Assembly: GCA_025331565.1 (NCBI GenBank)
Contig: JAFREQ010000069.1
Location: forward strand, 1,430,001-1,494,000
Direction of reading: 5' to 3'
Source: Holacanthus passer
Taxonomy: Eukaryota > Chordata > Actinopteri > Pomacanthidae
DNA length: 64,000 nucleotides
Shown here in pieces: positions 1-12,385 of the stretch. Under the pieces are notes generated by a model. That model ran no database searches. It saw only the letters and a program-made list of their open reading frames with translations, and was not told the DNA's origin. How positions within the stretch are numbered: the stretch's first letter is position 1; each line of letters begins with the position of its first letter. The position numbers were made by a program, and so were the translations under genes.

Positions 1-259
1 CTAGAGGGCAGTATGGGACTGCCCTTAGTGCCCTCTAGTGGTTAGGGCAGCTGGGGGTGGGGTAAGGGTGAGATGGTATAAATGGAGTGGATGGAGTACA
101 TCCTGAAGATTTCTCTGTATGATATTTGATACTGATGCTTTGTCCTCCCTTTCTTTCATATCATTACATTACAATAGAAATAAAAAACAGTGAATGGGGC
201 AAAGTTTTTCTTGTACTGGAACAAAACTGGACAAAACAATATAAATTCCATTCGATTTA
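1..259. repeat. dispersed repeat copy 1 with palindromic CTCF-like head
   Basis: This stretch is almost identical to 2064-2323: I count about four differences, one of them a single-base indel. It begins at the window edge, so its true left end is cut off. The head holds the arm TGCCCTCTAGTGG, the reverse complement of the arm seen complete in copy 2. It has no open frame. It lies in the lipase intron upstream of the exon at 704. I do not recognise the repeat family. Confidence 0.85.
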
Positions 260-703
260 GCTCTGTGATATTGAAGCAGGCTATTAGCAGGCAGTCGCAA
301 ACTGTCTGGATGGGCTTTGATCATCTCAAATGTAAATAACTAAAATACCAGACTTTGTTTGATCAGAGCTGACCAGCTGCTTCACCTCTATTTTGCAGCT
401 TGAGTCTTCAGTGTTCTGCTGTATTATATCCTATATATGACACAAAAATATTAGGTGATCACAAAGAAAAAAAAAATTGGATTGTTACTGTATAGCATGT
501 GTATATAGTAACTGCAATAAAAGTGCAAAATACTTTTATTGCATTATGTATTACATTACTGCAGCATGTTCAATGAGTGAATCACCATCTAACTCTGTGG
601 TGCTCAGATGGCATCAAGTCATCCAAGGAGAAAGATTTTCAAAAAATAAATGCATTCCTACATTTCTTGAAGTGTGTTTTGAGTATGATCTGTTTTTCTC
701 CAG

Positions 704-871
704 GGGTACAATGAGACCTGGAAGGACCTACGAGTTAATGATTGATGCTGAGGTGGACGTGGGTAATGTGACAGAGGTGAAGTTTCGGTGGAACAACCAT
801 ATCTTTAACCCACTGAAACCCAAGTACGGTGCATCCAAGGTGGAGCTGCAGAGAGGAAAAGACAAGAACAT
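704..871 (+). CDS. pancreatic lipase family, penultimate coding exon (PLAT domain)
   Basis: This exon encodes part of the C-terminal PLAT/C2-like beta-sandwich of a pancreatic-lipase-family triacylglycerol lipase, the domain that binds colipase and lipid in the pancreatic enzymes. It is bounded by an acceptor (tttttctccag, to 703) and a donor (gtaagt, from 872). The translation shows the family signatures VDVGNVTEVKFRW, IFNPLKP and YGASKVEL, which match the conserved 'DVGDV..VKF.W.N..NP..P..GAS' stretch of PNLIP and PNLIPRP proteins. The last codon is split AT|C and joins in frame to the exon at 2514. Upstream exons, including the alpha/beta-hydrolase domain and its catalytic triad, lie left of the window. 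The short stretch cannot separate pnlip from its related-protein paralogues. Confidence 0.9.
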
Positions 872-2513
872 GTAAGTTTCTCTTTGATGTAAACATGGCT
901 GTCAGGTGACATTCCTCACACCTTAATGATACAAGATGATACAAGGAGTGAAAACTAAGTACCTACACAGTAATCCTAATACCACAATAATATATTGTCA
1001 ATCATCAGCCACTTTCTGTGAGACAATTGGTGGCTATAAGGAGATGGTTTGGTGGTATGGGCAAATATATAATATTGGTGAGGCTAAATGATAATGGTGC
1101 TTTGCCATGAGTAGTAAATGCCCAATTACAGAAACCATTTGTAACACACTTTTTATGATCCTTTTTGACACTTTTGAGTTGTGATATCTTGTTAAAAATT
1201 TGTTGGACTTAACCTGATTCAACCAATTTCTGTTACTCTGAAGTATGTATAGGGCCAAAGAAATTCCCAGGGTGCACTGAGATCAGACTGTTTTGGGTGG
1301 CTTCCTTTCAAGAAAATAAGTGGCTGAATAATTGCTATTGGCATGCGGCCTGCTTGTGGTGATGACTTTGTAATAGTTTCTTTTTTCAACCAAGCTCTTC
1401 AAATCTACAGCTGAATTTTTTTTTAACAAATAAATGAGTCTAATGTGGTTCTGCAAAGATAGCACTACATGTTATATGACTTATATGTTATTTTGTGTAA
1501 CAATTATTTCTAGTAATAGTAATTTTAATTTTTATCTATTAATCTTTCAGTGTTCCATGTTTATGTCATATGTAAAATGTTTTATATGCTAAAAGAAGTC
1601 ACACACAACAAATAATAGAATGAATACAAACTGTATTTATTGTTTATTATCATAAAATTTGATCAGAGATTGGTGAAAAGAGAAACGGCCTTAAATCATT
1701 GTTGTTACACCAAATGAGGAAATATATTTCTGTCATATTTTCATATATTTCATATGTGACACAGGCTATGCATGAACAATTATACAGTTTTTATTAGGCA
1801 CACCTGTACAGTCTAATGCTATCCACTGTCAACAGCTCTTCCATCAGGTTAACTTTATCATAGTAGTATCACAGAGGCCATAGTGATATATTATAAGTAA
1901 TAAGTATAAAAATCTAGAAGTATATGAAGTATGGATGTTTTTTAGGTGTGGGAAAATGTAGACATAAGAACCGATGAACAGAGCTTAGCTGTGTTTCTGC
2001 TGTCAAACAGCAGTTCACTGGCATTACTGTGCTACAGAATATGACATGGAACATGTTTGACCACTAGAGGGCAGTATGGGACTGCCCTTAGTGCCCTCTA
2101 GTGGTTAGGGCAGCTGGGGAGTGGGGTAAGGGTGAGATGGTATAAATGGAGTGGATGGAGTACATCCTGAAGATTTCTCTGTATGATATTTGATACTGAT
2201 GCTTTGTCCTCCCTTTCTTTCATATCATTACATTACAATAGAAATAAAAAACAGTGAATGGGGCAAAGTTTTTCCTGTACTGGAACAAAACTGGACAAAA
2301 CAATATAAATTCCATTTGATTTATTAATCATTTTTGGAATTATTTGTTAATACATTTTGGCTTATCAGCTCACAATGATTTCAAACATAGGATTTATTCC
2401 TAAGTGCTGATACCAGTGAGCTCGAGGAGACTCTGCTGTTTAGACACCTTTGTATAGATTTAAACTGACTCACTCAGTCTCTTTCCCTCTTATCTCCTTT
2501 GCTTCTTTCACAG
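872..2513 (+). other. last intron of the lipase gene
   Basis: This 1.6-kb AT-rich intron runs from gtaagt to ttctttcacag. The only structure I see is the second copy of the 260-bp dispersed repeat at 2061-2323. The open frames on both strands are short and unlike known proteins. Confidence 0.85.
2061..2323. repeat. dispersed repeat copy 2 with palindromic CTCF-like head
   Basis: This is the second, complete copy of the repeat at 1-259. It opens with a perfect 13-bp inverted repeat: CCACTAGAGGGCA at 2061-2073 and TGCCCTCTAGTGG at 2092-2104. A GT-rich stretch, a TATAAA-like string and an A-rich stretch follow. The two copies part ways after the shared GATTTA. Very low divergence means either recent insertions or a local duplication. 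I could not define a target-site duplication. Confidence 0.85.
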
Positions 2514-2583
2514 CATCTCCCTCTGTGGAACAGAGAATGTGGTGGAGAATGCCATCCAGTCTGTGCTTCCATGCCAAGCTTAA
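2514..2583 (+). CDS. pancreatic lipase family, last coding exon with stop
   Basis: The exon starts after ttctttcacag and completes the codon split at 871. It encodes the C-terminal tail ISLCGTENVVENAIQSVLPC, then two more residues and TAA at 2581-2583. Pancreatic lipases end in the same way, with a short '.FC..ETV.E..L.TL.PC' segment whose two cysteines form a disulfide; both cysteines are present here. An AATAAA follows 35 bases after the stop, so the gene ends here. It converges on hspa12a, a neighbour of the PNLIP cluster in mammals. Confidence 0.88.
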
Positions 2584-2617
2584 CCAGCCACAACCACCAT
2601 GTCACTCAGGGTCTTTC

Positions 2618-2623
2618 AATAAA
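2618..2623 (+). terminator. polyadenylation signal of the lipase gene
   Basis: A canonical AATAAA lies 35 bases past the TAA stop, giving a very short 3' UTR, as is usual for pancreatic lipase mRNAs. T-rich sequence follows. Confidence 0.8.
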
Positions 2624-2892
2624 GATTTTGCATTCAAACCTCTACAACTCTCTCTCATTTGATCCTTTGTGCTGTTTTGCAGAATGTCGTTATATGATGA
2701 TCAGACAATGAAGGAAACCAGATGAAAGAGCAGATCAACTGTGAAGTCGCATCAAGACACAGATTAGACAGGAAACTGAAAAGAACGTAGTGATGTACCA
2801 ACACTGAACTCGCTCCCCTACAGCATGTTTGTATTGACCTGGGAGGTGAAAAATTATGAAAGTAGGAAACATTTAAACAACTTCTTACCTTC

Positions 2893-2995
2893 AATTCAAT
2901 TCAATTTCAATTCAGTTTTATTTGTATAGCGCCAAATCACAACAAAGTTATCTCAAGGCACTTAACATACAGAGCAGGTCTAGACTATATTCTTT
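2893..2995 (-). repeat. teleost dispersed repeat fragment
   Basis: Repeated TTCAA units lead into 'TTTATTTGTATAGCGCCAAA' and then a TCACAACAAAG / CTCAAGGCACTTAACA stretch and AGCAGGTCTAGAC. I recognise this combination as a common repeat of fish genomes with a simple-repeat terminus. I cannot assign it to a named family from memory with certainty. The sequence beyond about 3000 no longer matches. Confidence 0.6.
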
Positions 2996-3762
2996 ATATA
3001 ACCTTGATGCAAATATATTGTTAATAGTCTACTGTATTAGTATAAAAGTATAGTGTTAGTCCTGCCCTCCTTCCATCAGCTTTAACATTTTAATGAGCAG
3101 TCTAGAGGGAAAACTGGCAACTAGCAAACATGGTTATATTTGCATCTGTCCCGATAACCATAAGGCCATCATTCCCAATGCCTTCTAAGAAACCTCATCA
3201 GCAATTTATAGTGAGACTACAGAACCCACTAAGTCCGTAAAGATGATCTTCTTCAATCTGTGAGTACGTCTATCACAATTTACCAAAGCCCAAGTTAATG
3301 TCTTTAAATATCTAGTTTTGTCCAGGGGAAATTCTAGTGGCTCAGCAACAATACTCTGAATGAATTACTAGTAAGCACCATGTAACCTGATAATAAATGA
3401 AGGTAAGAGGAGGTTTGGGAGAATCCACATTTGATAACAGTATATCAATACACCGCTTACTAATTCAGTATCATTGTGGAGTCCAATGTGGTGAATGTGG
3501 GCAAAACAGGAGCTGACATGATATTATAATTATGTGGTCTTGACAACCTGTCCACTTTATCACCTGATTCTTATCACTTGCTCTCTCTTTCTCTTTATCT
3601 CTCTCTCGCTCTTTGTGTGTGCCAAATCCATTCTCCTTCTCTCCCTCTTTTTGCTGTCAACCACAAGGCAAACATAACAACCCAACAGTATTTTAAACAA
3701 CACAACACGATTTAGGACAATCCATATGCATTTATTTTTTATTCTAGTTGAATATTGGATTA

Positions 3763-3815
3763 AGAGATAAGATATACCTTTATTCGTCCCACAGTGGGGA
3801 TATTCACACACACAT
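3763..3815 (-). repeat. CR1/Rex1-like LINE 3' tail fragment
   Basis: GAGATAAGATATACCTTTATTCGTCCCACAGTGGGG-type sequence matches the 3' terminus of the LINE at 19682-23250, in the same orientation. The element is probably strongly 5'-truncated; how far it extends beyond 3815 is unclear. Confidence 0.65.
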
Positions 3816-4957
3816 TACTATGGGCAATGCAGCCAGGTAGCATCAATTTGACCTTTCTCTCACCCTCCTACCTGACCCATGAGCCATGTAAATATAACAG
3901 CCACACCTGACACCCAGTGTTCCCACTGCAATCATCCCTCCTTAAAGCTAAGAATAAGTAGACCTATACAGAATAGAACGAGGCACAGACGAACAAAATT
4001 TATTGAATACAATATTTTTTTAAGATATCTTAAGATAAATGAATATTTACATTAACATAAATAAGAAATGATAGAAATTACAATATATAGTGTAGGAAAT
4101 TATCCAGTTTATAGAATTATACAATTATCTTTAGATATACAATGCAAACATAAGCCTATTGAATATGGCTGCAGCTTTATGTCTCAAAATAGTCAAATAA
4201 AACCTATACACAGCTGGCGTTTGTAAATCTTTAACACTGAGGACGGCCCAATGCTGAGGCTTATCCTAACCCTAACCTGATTTTCTTACAGAGGAGGCTT
4301 GGTCAGGGGGATCATATGAATATTTTCTGGCAGCTGTGTGTCTCTATGATCCATTGGCTGACTACATGTTGCTACTTGCCACTTTGATTATGAAAGTGAC
4401 ACTACTCTATAGAGGATACAGGCTACAATACCATGTAGAAGTGAGTATTTATAGTAGTTTAGGGAATATTATAGATCCAGGACGAAAGACAAGCAGACAG
4501 GAGTGCCAGAGATTTATCACAGCACAGTTACTACTGTGACCACTGCTATTTCAGAGCCGTGGTTGTGGCCATAGATTCTAATTTGCACAAACGTCAGATA
4601 AAGAATAGCTGCTACTAGAGGATGGCAGCTTAACAAGAGGGATGCATTTTGGTCATTTTGCTAACAAGGAGGATGGCTTCCTCCTCATATTGCCTACTGT
4701 CTATTCAGCTGTGTGATTAGATTTGGCTATACCATGTAGAACACCCATATATTCTCTGGACTGGTCCCCACAGGGGTTGCTGCTGGAAGTGCAAAGTTTT
4801 ATTTAACACATATGAAGACATGTTCATATGTTGGTTATCTTTTCTGAGCTGCCGTTTATAAATGTTGCCCGTTGACGTTTATCAAACATAATGAATAGTT
4901 GTATTTCACTCTCACTTTTGCCAGGCACAAAGTCAGAGAGCACACCCCTGAACATGT

Positions 4958-5250
4958 CATTTTTCCAACCTACTTCTGATGAACCTATGCCCACTTCCAT
5001 ATGATGAAAGCCTTGATGGCGGCGTTCCCATTATGTCCCTTCAGTTACTGTCATGCCAATGCTAGCTAGCTAATTCTTGTGTCATTTGTGGTCTGATAAA
5101 TGTGCATTTATGAAATTCAGTGCCCCATAATGCTATTTTTTCCAAGCCACTGCAGCTGTCGCAAGACCGACAGGAGCGTGGGTTCCATGGGACTGCAGTC
5201 GTCGAGGCTTTCATCACATGGAAGTGGATCTAAGGTGGGTTGGAAAAATG
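4958..5250. repeat. inverted-repeat (MITE-like) element
   Basis: The left arm (about 4958-5015, containing TTTTTCCAACC, CCCACTTCCAT and GATGAAAGCC) is the imperfect reverse complement of the right arm (about 5202-5250, containing GGCTTTCATC, ATGGAAGTGG and GGTTGGAAAAA). The roughly 190-bp centre has no coding capacity. The structure fits a non-autonomous DNA transposon or foldback element. The ends and any target duplication are not clear to me. Confidence 0.6.
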
Positions 5251-8026
5251 TGGCTGAAACAGACAGACCAAGAGAAGTACTAGCCATCTAGTTTAGCAAG
5301 ACAGCCAGACTAGAGAGAGATGCTAGCAAGCTAGCACAATCAATTTAACATGACTGATATTTGCTGCTGATATTTATGCCCTCAGACAAGTTTGCAAAAT
5401 CTAACATTAAAGAGGGCTAAGATATAAAAAAAAAAAGAAAAATAAGAAAATACTAGTAATTAATATTAATCACTGTTACTTTAATCTGTGCTTGAGCACC
5501 CTTAAAAAGAGTCTGAAATTGCCACTGGTTTTGTCAGCAGTCCGAAAGCCAAAGAGATTCAGTTTGTGATCGCAGAACACTACGGTAAGCACAAACTATT
5601 TACACTTTAGAAGCTTGATAATTTTTTAAAAGAACGGACAGGCTTTTGCATGTCTGTGTCTTCTGTCACATAATCTGTCCCAAATGGTAGTATGTGCCCA
5701 CACGACACACAGCAAGCTCCTACAATGCCACTCTCAGACAAACTGGGAATTAGACACAAACAGACTGACAATCTATACAGTAATGTAACCTACTTATTTA
5801 GTTAGTTAGTAGCCTATGTCAATGAGAAGAGACTGTCAAGTCTCTGTGGCAAAATCAGGGAGTGCATCTTTAAGTACAAGTTTACAATCCCAATTCATTA
5901 TTTATCAGTTTTTGTATTAGACTGAGAACTCAGGTAAATTTACATACAAACATCGCAGACAACTTCATTGCTATTTATAGTGCATTACTGCAGTCTTATT
6001 GCTGTCACTTTAACAGGCTCAACAAGAGCAGCAGTACGAAGGATACTTCACATGTCCAACTGTTAGCGTCCCTTGTCTTTCTCTCTCCTCACAAAGCTAA
6101 CTGTTCCTCCCTGCCAAGGCCTGTCAGGACAAGGAGAAGGTAAACATTACCCTCATTAATGCTGAAAGACATCAGGCTCCATTTTGTGCAAACACCAATC
6201 AACAGTAAATTACATGCTGAGACCAATGCTTTCTCCAACTCATTTGGATACAGAATGGTCCCAGACAAAATCTTGTCTAATGTGTCACGTATATCTGTAA
6301 TTCCAAAAGGCCTCTGCATGTGCGTGCGTGAGTGTGTGTTTGTGTGTCTGCAAAGCACTTATTAATCTGTCCGTGGCCTTTCGCTGGTTTATGAAGTCCT
6401 GATTGTGTGTCATTGTTTTGGCTTCATTTATTTGAACACACACCCCATAATCACGCTCGCAAAATATACGGCTTTAAAAAGGCGAGCTGCCATTTTCGTC
6501 ATGGTACTAACAAAGTGCATTTGAAATCACTCTGACTTCCTCTAAGCTGAGCCATCAGTGCTCACACAATACCAATCAGAAGAAAAAACTCTCGGCTTCA
6601 AAGCTTCAAGCTTGACTACATTAATAATATTAATAAAACAGCAAATTGAATGTGTGGGCTAAGAGGTGGGGGGAGAAAGTGTCTTGAAATCTTCTAAAGA
6701 CATCCGTCTTTGTCTCTGACTCTTGTTTCTCTTTTGATTATTGGCTCATTGAAAGTGAAGGCTAATGACAAAATAGCGGGCTAATTCCTGTAATTATGTG
6801 TGTTTGTCACAGGAAATTTGCGAATGGCAGTGGTTCTTTTTCTGATCTTCAAGCCAGTAGCTTAGGGGGTGGTATTGTTATTAACAAAGCATTTACAGAC
6901 AGGTCATGAATTAGTGAGGTATAGATGTAGGTGGCAAGAGAAAAATAGCTCCCCTAGGGAATGCTTGCACAACAAACTCAACCTCTGGTCGTTAACTAGA
7001 TTGTATTGTTGTCAAGAACAATTCCTATGAACATAGAGGTAAAGAATTCACATGTTGTGGAGGCAAGTTGAGGCAAAAGCAAGAAATGCCCATGAATGAA
7101 TGTCCAATAAGGACATAACACAACATAACTTATTATAAGAGACAATACTGAAAGCCGGGAGAAGGGTTTTAAGAAATTCAGTTGTCCAGCACCTTCCTGA
7201 AGCTGTCACATGGAGAAAAAGTAAGTCTATTTGACCTGCATAAAAAAATCATAATAAATGGATTTAGTAGTAATCTGAAAGAACACAAAGGAGCCTGTAA
7301 TAGTGAGCAGGAGAGAGGATGAATAGCAGCTGATGGGTCAAACAGGGGTCAGTGCAGTCTTTTAAATTTAAGATTCAGTATTTTTGTGCTGGATCTGTTT
7401 TGCTCTGATACTCAACAATGTGAATAGATGACTGCTGTGCTGTTTTTGCAGTGCATTCACAAATGATACTAAGTTTGCCATTCCGTAAAGGCTTTTGTTT
7501 AGAGTTTGAGTGACTGAATTATTGTAGCCAGTTCCACTGTGTTTGATCTGTCATGGTGGCTAAAGCTGCTCACTCCAGTTATCCAGGTTCTATCTTTGTC
7601 CTATTTCTCAATCTTTAAGAGCAAATATGTCCTTACAGGCTGAAAAGGCGGTCCCATTGAAAAAAAGTCTTTCCAAATGTGTCTGAGGAATGTGCTGTCT
7701 TTTACCTAAAGCTGGAGGAACAAATCCATATATTAGTTCAAGTAACTACTGTAGTTTGACAACAGAAAAATGTCAGCACCGTTTGGAAATGTCTCATTTA
7801 CTTCTGTGGGGACAGTCCTGGGTGCTTCCCACTGAAAAGCTCAGCTCCATCAGAGATAGAGAAGTTAACTAGATGTTCATTTCAGAAACCAGCTAGTTAG
7901 CCTTCATTCTTCGAGTCTTCTCTCCTATCTCTCGTTTGACACAACACACAAACATGACATACAACAAAAAACATCACAGAATAACACGACAACAAGACAA
8001 TCTCTCACCTATAGTATTGCAGTTCA

Positions 8027-8104
8027 ATAATGATAATAATAATAATGCTAATAATGATAATAACAACAACAACAACAACAACGATAATAGTAATAATAAT
8101 AATC
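8027..8104. repeat. AAT/AAC trinucleotide microsatellite
   Basis: A mixed run of AAT, GAT and AAC units. It produces open frames of poly-Asn on + and poly-Ile/Val on -, which are artefacts. Confidence 0.9.
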
Positions 8105-9920
8105 TCAGGTCTGAATTGTTTAGCTATTTGTTTTATTGAGAGATAGTCCATTAACAACAACATTGAGACTTTGTGCCAGTATTTCAGTATTGTTTTTTGT
8201 AGTTTTTTGTCTACGGTCAAGGTGATAAGTATAGTTTTGTGATGTTTGTGAAGATGGCTGATGGGTGTGAGATCTCCTAGGAGGCAAAAAGACAGAGACA
8301 ATGGAATGCTGTGAGCCAGATTCAGAGAGTTCATGTGTTACAGTTTGCCAGAAAGGCTGGGCTGGTGTGCATTACAAAGAGTGTTGGCTTGAGGGTGCAT
8401 TGTGGACACATATCTGTATCGGTGAAACCCATGAGATGCATTCTGTGATTGGTAATGTGTGTTCTGTGCATAATCTTGTACTGGATTAGCTGTAATCAGG
8501 GGTTGTTCATGATAGAATGATTGTTGCTACATATTTGTTTCCAGAAACTGAGATCAGTCTTGTTTATTTGTTATTTTTCCTAGACTGTCATTGAGATGGA
8601 AAGTGGTTTTTGGCATGATTTGTTATATAGTTTATATAGTTTGAAGACTTTTTAGATGCTGAAATGGATGCTATGTTTTCTTTTAATGGTGGTGGTTCCA
8701 AATCATTGTTGGATAGTTGTCTCTTCTTAAGTATGTTCTTAAGTTTGAAATATTGGAAAGAGTTTTCTTGGGTAATGTCATGTTTCTGTGTTAGTTTATG
8801 GATGGTTAAGAATGTATCATTTTCAAATAGGTGGAGTTTGAGGTTGAGTTCTTTAGAATGGTCTCATGGAGCGCCCTCTGTGGCACTCATCAACAGAGAG
8901 TGTTTTAAAGCCTCCTGCCCCAAGGAGCAATAATGAGTCAGTTCTACTTGTGGAAGAGTACTCATGTTTAGGTAAGATGGGGCAACTCAAACACAGCTAA
9001 AGTTCAGGAAACACTACTTCCTGCATTGGCACTGAATGTTGGCATTGGATGTAAACTGTATACTGCAGAACATGCATATGAACAGAGTTCCTAAAGATAC
9101 AGGGCCTTAATAGCTGGCTTTGGGTTCTTTATTCTTTAAGTAATATTTCCTTATTCAGTTTTGCTCTTTCAAAATTATATTATTATTACTATGTCATAGC
9201 CCTTCCAAAATAATTACTATAACACTGTAGTTGTGACACTGTGTGACTCTAAAGTCAAAGCACTGTTTGTATTCGTGTTTAGAATTTCATTCAACAAACC
9301 CATAGTTGCGTTACCTAACAGCTGAAGTCTGCATCATGTTTGGGGATGTGAACTGAGTGTTGGCATTTTCCAGAAGCAGTGTGTGAATGCGCACTAGTGT
9401 CCAGGATGGAAAGTGTGGGTATGAAGACCCTTGAGGTTATTCAGGGATGAAACATGCTTGAGTGAAGAAAAAACAAATTCACATAAGTGCAGGAGAAGGG
9501 AGGGATCTCACAATATTGTTTTTTTAATACTGAAACTAGGAGTCAACAAACAATTTTTCAAATCCTACATATGGGGACTTTAATACTCTTGTATGTGAAA
9601 TATTAACTTGCAAATGTTCATATAAATATATATGCATGATCCCTGTGTGTGTTGAATTTTCACAAGTATGTTTAGTCCTTGCTGTGTCCTTTCTGTTTAC
9701 TTCCGCTGACTTAAGTTAGCTATAGTATAGCTGTATGTTCATTTGATGTTTTGTGGAACCTGTAAGCATCCACAAGCATCTGTGACAACATAAACACCAT
9801 TAAACAGATGTGGAGTAGCAGTGAGCGTACATCATATTTGACAGTCTGAGAACACACCAAATTTTGTTTGGAGTCTATTGCTGCCCTCAGTCTGCCTCAT
9901 TCAGTCAACACCAGCATGAT

Positions 9921-9924
<4 letters not shown>

Positions 9925-9954
<30 letters not shown>
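9925..9954. repeat. (TG)n microsatellite
   Basis: An uninterrupted run of about fifteen TG units in intergenic sequence. Confidence 0.95.
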
Positions 9955-9958
<4 letters not shown>

Positions 9959-10336
9959 AGGTGTGTGCATGTTAAGTGTCTAGGCATACCTTTACACCTG
10001 AACACTTAAGAAGGTTACACAAATATTCAATTCAAACAAACAAATTCTAATGAACTTACATTCTGTCTGTTTTCAACCAAGTGAAGCTTTAACAAGCTCA
10101 AAGTGTGTCAAGCCCCCTGTTATCGTCCCATGATTTCATTGGTTAGTCATGTAGCTCTGAACCCTGCCATTAACTGGAAGAGAGCGTGGATGTGGGAGGG
10201 CAGCTGCGCTGGCAACTAAAGGGCCACTTTAGAGAGTTTGGGTCCCTCCAGATTGCCGTAGCAACTACTCTACTTCATAGCTATTTGAGGGAAATCGGCC
10301 ACACCTCTCACCCTGTCTCCACAGTCTTCTCTAACC

Positions 10337-10338
<2 letters not shown>

Positions 10339-10381
<43 letters not shown>
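10339..10381. repeat. (CA)n microsatellite
   Basis: An uninterrupted run of about twenty-one CA units. It creates spurious Thr-His and Val-Cys reading frames. Confidence 0.95.
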
Positions 10382-10384
<3 letters not shown>

Positions 10385-12347
10385 GACATACACATAACAC
10401 ATCCAAGCTAAAAACAACCTTGCCCTGTAAAGGGTTGAGTGGCTCTCTACCACCACTTCTGTAAGAATAATACACTCACTGCGTAAATGTATTCTGGTTA
10501 CTGAATAAGTGCCTGTGTTTAGTTTCATATTCCACTGGGTGAATCACTGATGGGGGTGTTTGAGGGGAACTAAAAGAAGAAAAAAAAATGAGTTTAATGG
10601 AGATTGTTCTTGTATGGGAGTTTTCGTAACCTACAAAGCTCAGCAGAAACGACAAAGAGAGTTGTTTTTCTTTAGAGGCAGTGAAGTCACAAATCTACTT
10701 GTAGACACCCTGGTATGATCGTTAGTAACTGCCACAAGGGAGGAGTAGTAGTGTGGCACATTGTGTCTGACCACCTACAATCTTATAAAATAGATTGTTT
10801 TCTAGTCCAAAATATTCAACTCCTTTATCTTGACCATTAATTCAAACAAAAGCAAGGTCTTTGACTTCATTTAACTAGTGACATATGGTTTATGACTGTC
10901 ATTAATGTTAATACAGTGCAAGCCACAGCTAATGCTAGAATGTAAATAGAGTTTTGTGACACTCAAATTTGTAATAAGGTTGCCTATTATTTAGAAAATG
11001 TTCTTTACTAACATCTTATCTTAACAAAGAGACAAAATTCTTTAAATTATGTGTTTAATTTTGTTGAGAGATGAAATTAGTTTACCATTACAATTATTCG
11101 TTTTCTTACTCTCAGCTGATATATGGCTGACAAAAGGTCATCAAACTAGAGCTCCTGAAGTTGAAATTTGAAAAATGGACTATGAAATGTATTTCTTGCA
11201 TAAAAATCATAAAGAAATGCCTACTACATGTGTAGTATGTGAATTTTTGTCAATAATATAACATATGTCAAAATTGAACATTTCTTGCCAGCAAGCTACC
11301 ACATCCATCTTGTACTTTATAAATTGCAGCAATAACACGACACTACTGATAAATACATAATGGATCAGTCATTTTGACACTTTGATAGATGTTGCTATTC
11401 CTAATTTCTTACACATGTAACAATAGATGTGGTGGCCTGGATCACCTATGGCCACCAAGGGTTTCTGAACCATATAAAGTATTTGACACTTTTTGTGCAA
11501 ACAATGCATCATTCTTGAGGTGATTCCCATATTTATAGTAAAATGTTTCTATATGTACATCATTACATAGAAACTTAATTTTTATACTGATGAAAAAATA
11601 TTACAACAAGACCACAGAAAGATACTCTATAAGGAAAACTGGTTTGGGCAGTCTCTCTGTAACACTATGAAAATTGTATTGTATTAGACAAATATATACT
11701 CTTGCATCATTCTCCACAATCTCTATTCATCTTGTTATGATTAATATTAAAGTTGTTTAATTTCTTCCAGTGGTGTGGTGATGTTCATATTCAACTGTTT
11801 TGTAGTACTTTTTTGCCTCTTTATACACTGCCTATAGCATCAACTTCATGTCTTTTTTTATACAGTACTCACCAGTGCCAGTATAATATTTTCTATAATA
11901 TACTATTTTGAAGACTTGTTTTTGTTTGTTTTTTTAAACTGAAGCTCATTTCTCATTGAATCCACTTGGTGACAGTATTGCTTCACAAAGACTCCACCAC
12001 TTGTCCAGACTTCAGTCCATAATCCAGTTGACATTTTTTCTCTGTGAGACCTGAAGTTAAAACTGAATTATTGTGTAATCTAGGATTAGTGGACATGTTT
12101 TTTTTTTGTGGACTTTTATATGTTGGGACCTAATATGGAGTCCAGATCAAAGACAAGATAGCTGAAATGGATCCATTCATTTTATATTTTGCATTGTTTC
12201 TTAATGACCAATCATTGCAACAGAATTGACAATCTTTTCTAGATTTTAATGTAGCAATTATTCATGTAAGCAGGCTATAGCTTCCAGAGAGGACGCTGAG
12301 GGTATGTCTATATTTTTTCATGGAAGTTTTTACATTTGGTGTGTATT

Positions 12348-12350
<3 letters not shown>

Positions 12351-12385
<35 letters not shown>

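Larger units (their letters stand above)
2650..12350. other. intergenic region between the lipase and hspa12a
   Basis: I see no credible gene in these 9.7 kb; all open frames are short and have no recognisable motif. The structures listed separately are a dispersed repeat near 2.9 kb, a LINE tail at 3.76 kb, an inverted-repeat element at 4.96 kb and microsatellites at 8.0, 9.9 and 10.3 kb. The rest is AT-rich unique-looking sequence. C10orf82, which I recall lying between the lipases and HSPA12A in human, is not visible. Confidence 0.6.

Noticed and set aside
477..703. Upstream half of the open frame containing the lipase exon
   Set aside because: It is intron read-through: an acceptor (tctccag) lies at 697-703 and lipase similarity begins only after it.
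1..2323. The two 260-bp repeats as LTRs of one element
   Set aside because: The sequence between them is a lipase intron and exon, not retroelement coding sequence, and the repeats lack TG...CA ends.
8005..8334. Poly-Asn and poly-Ile/Val frames around the AAT/AAC repeat
   Set aside because: Translation of a microsatellite; no motif outside the repeat.
8864..8883. CTCF-like word in AGCGCCCTCTGTGG
   Set aside because: One base is missing from the core spacing compared with the consensus, so it is not a convincing site.
10186..10528. Thr-His and Val-Cys repeat frames
   Set aside because: Translation of the (CA)n microsatellite.
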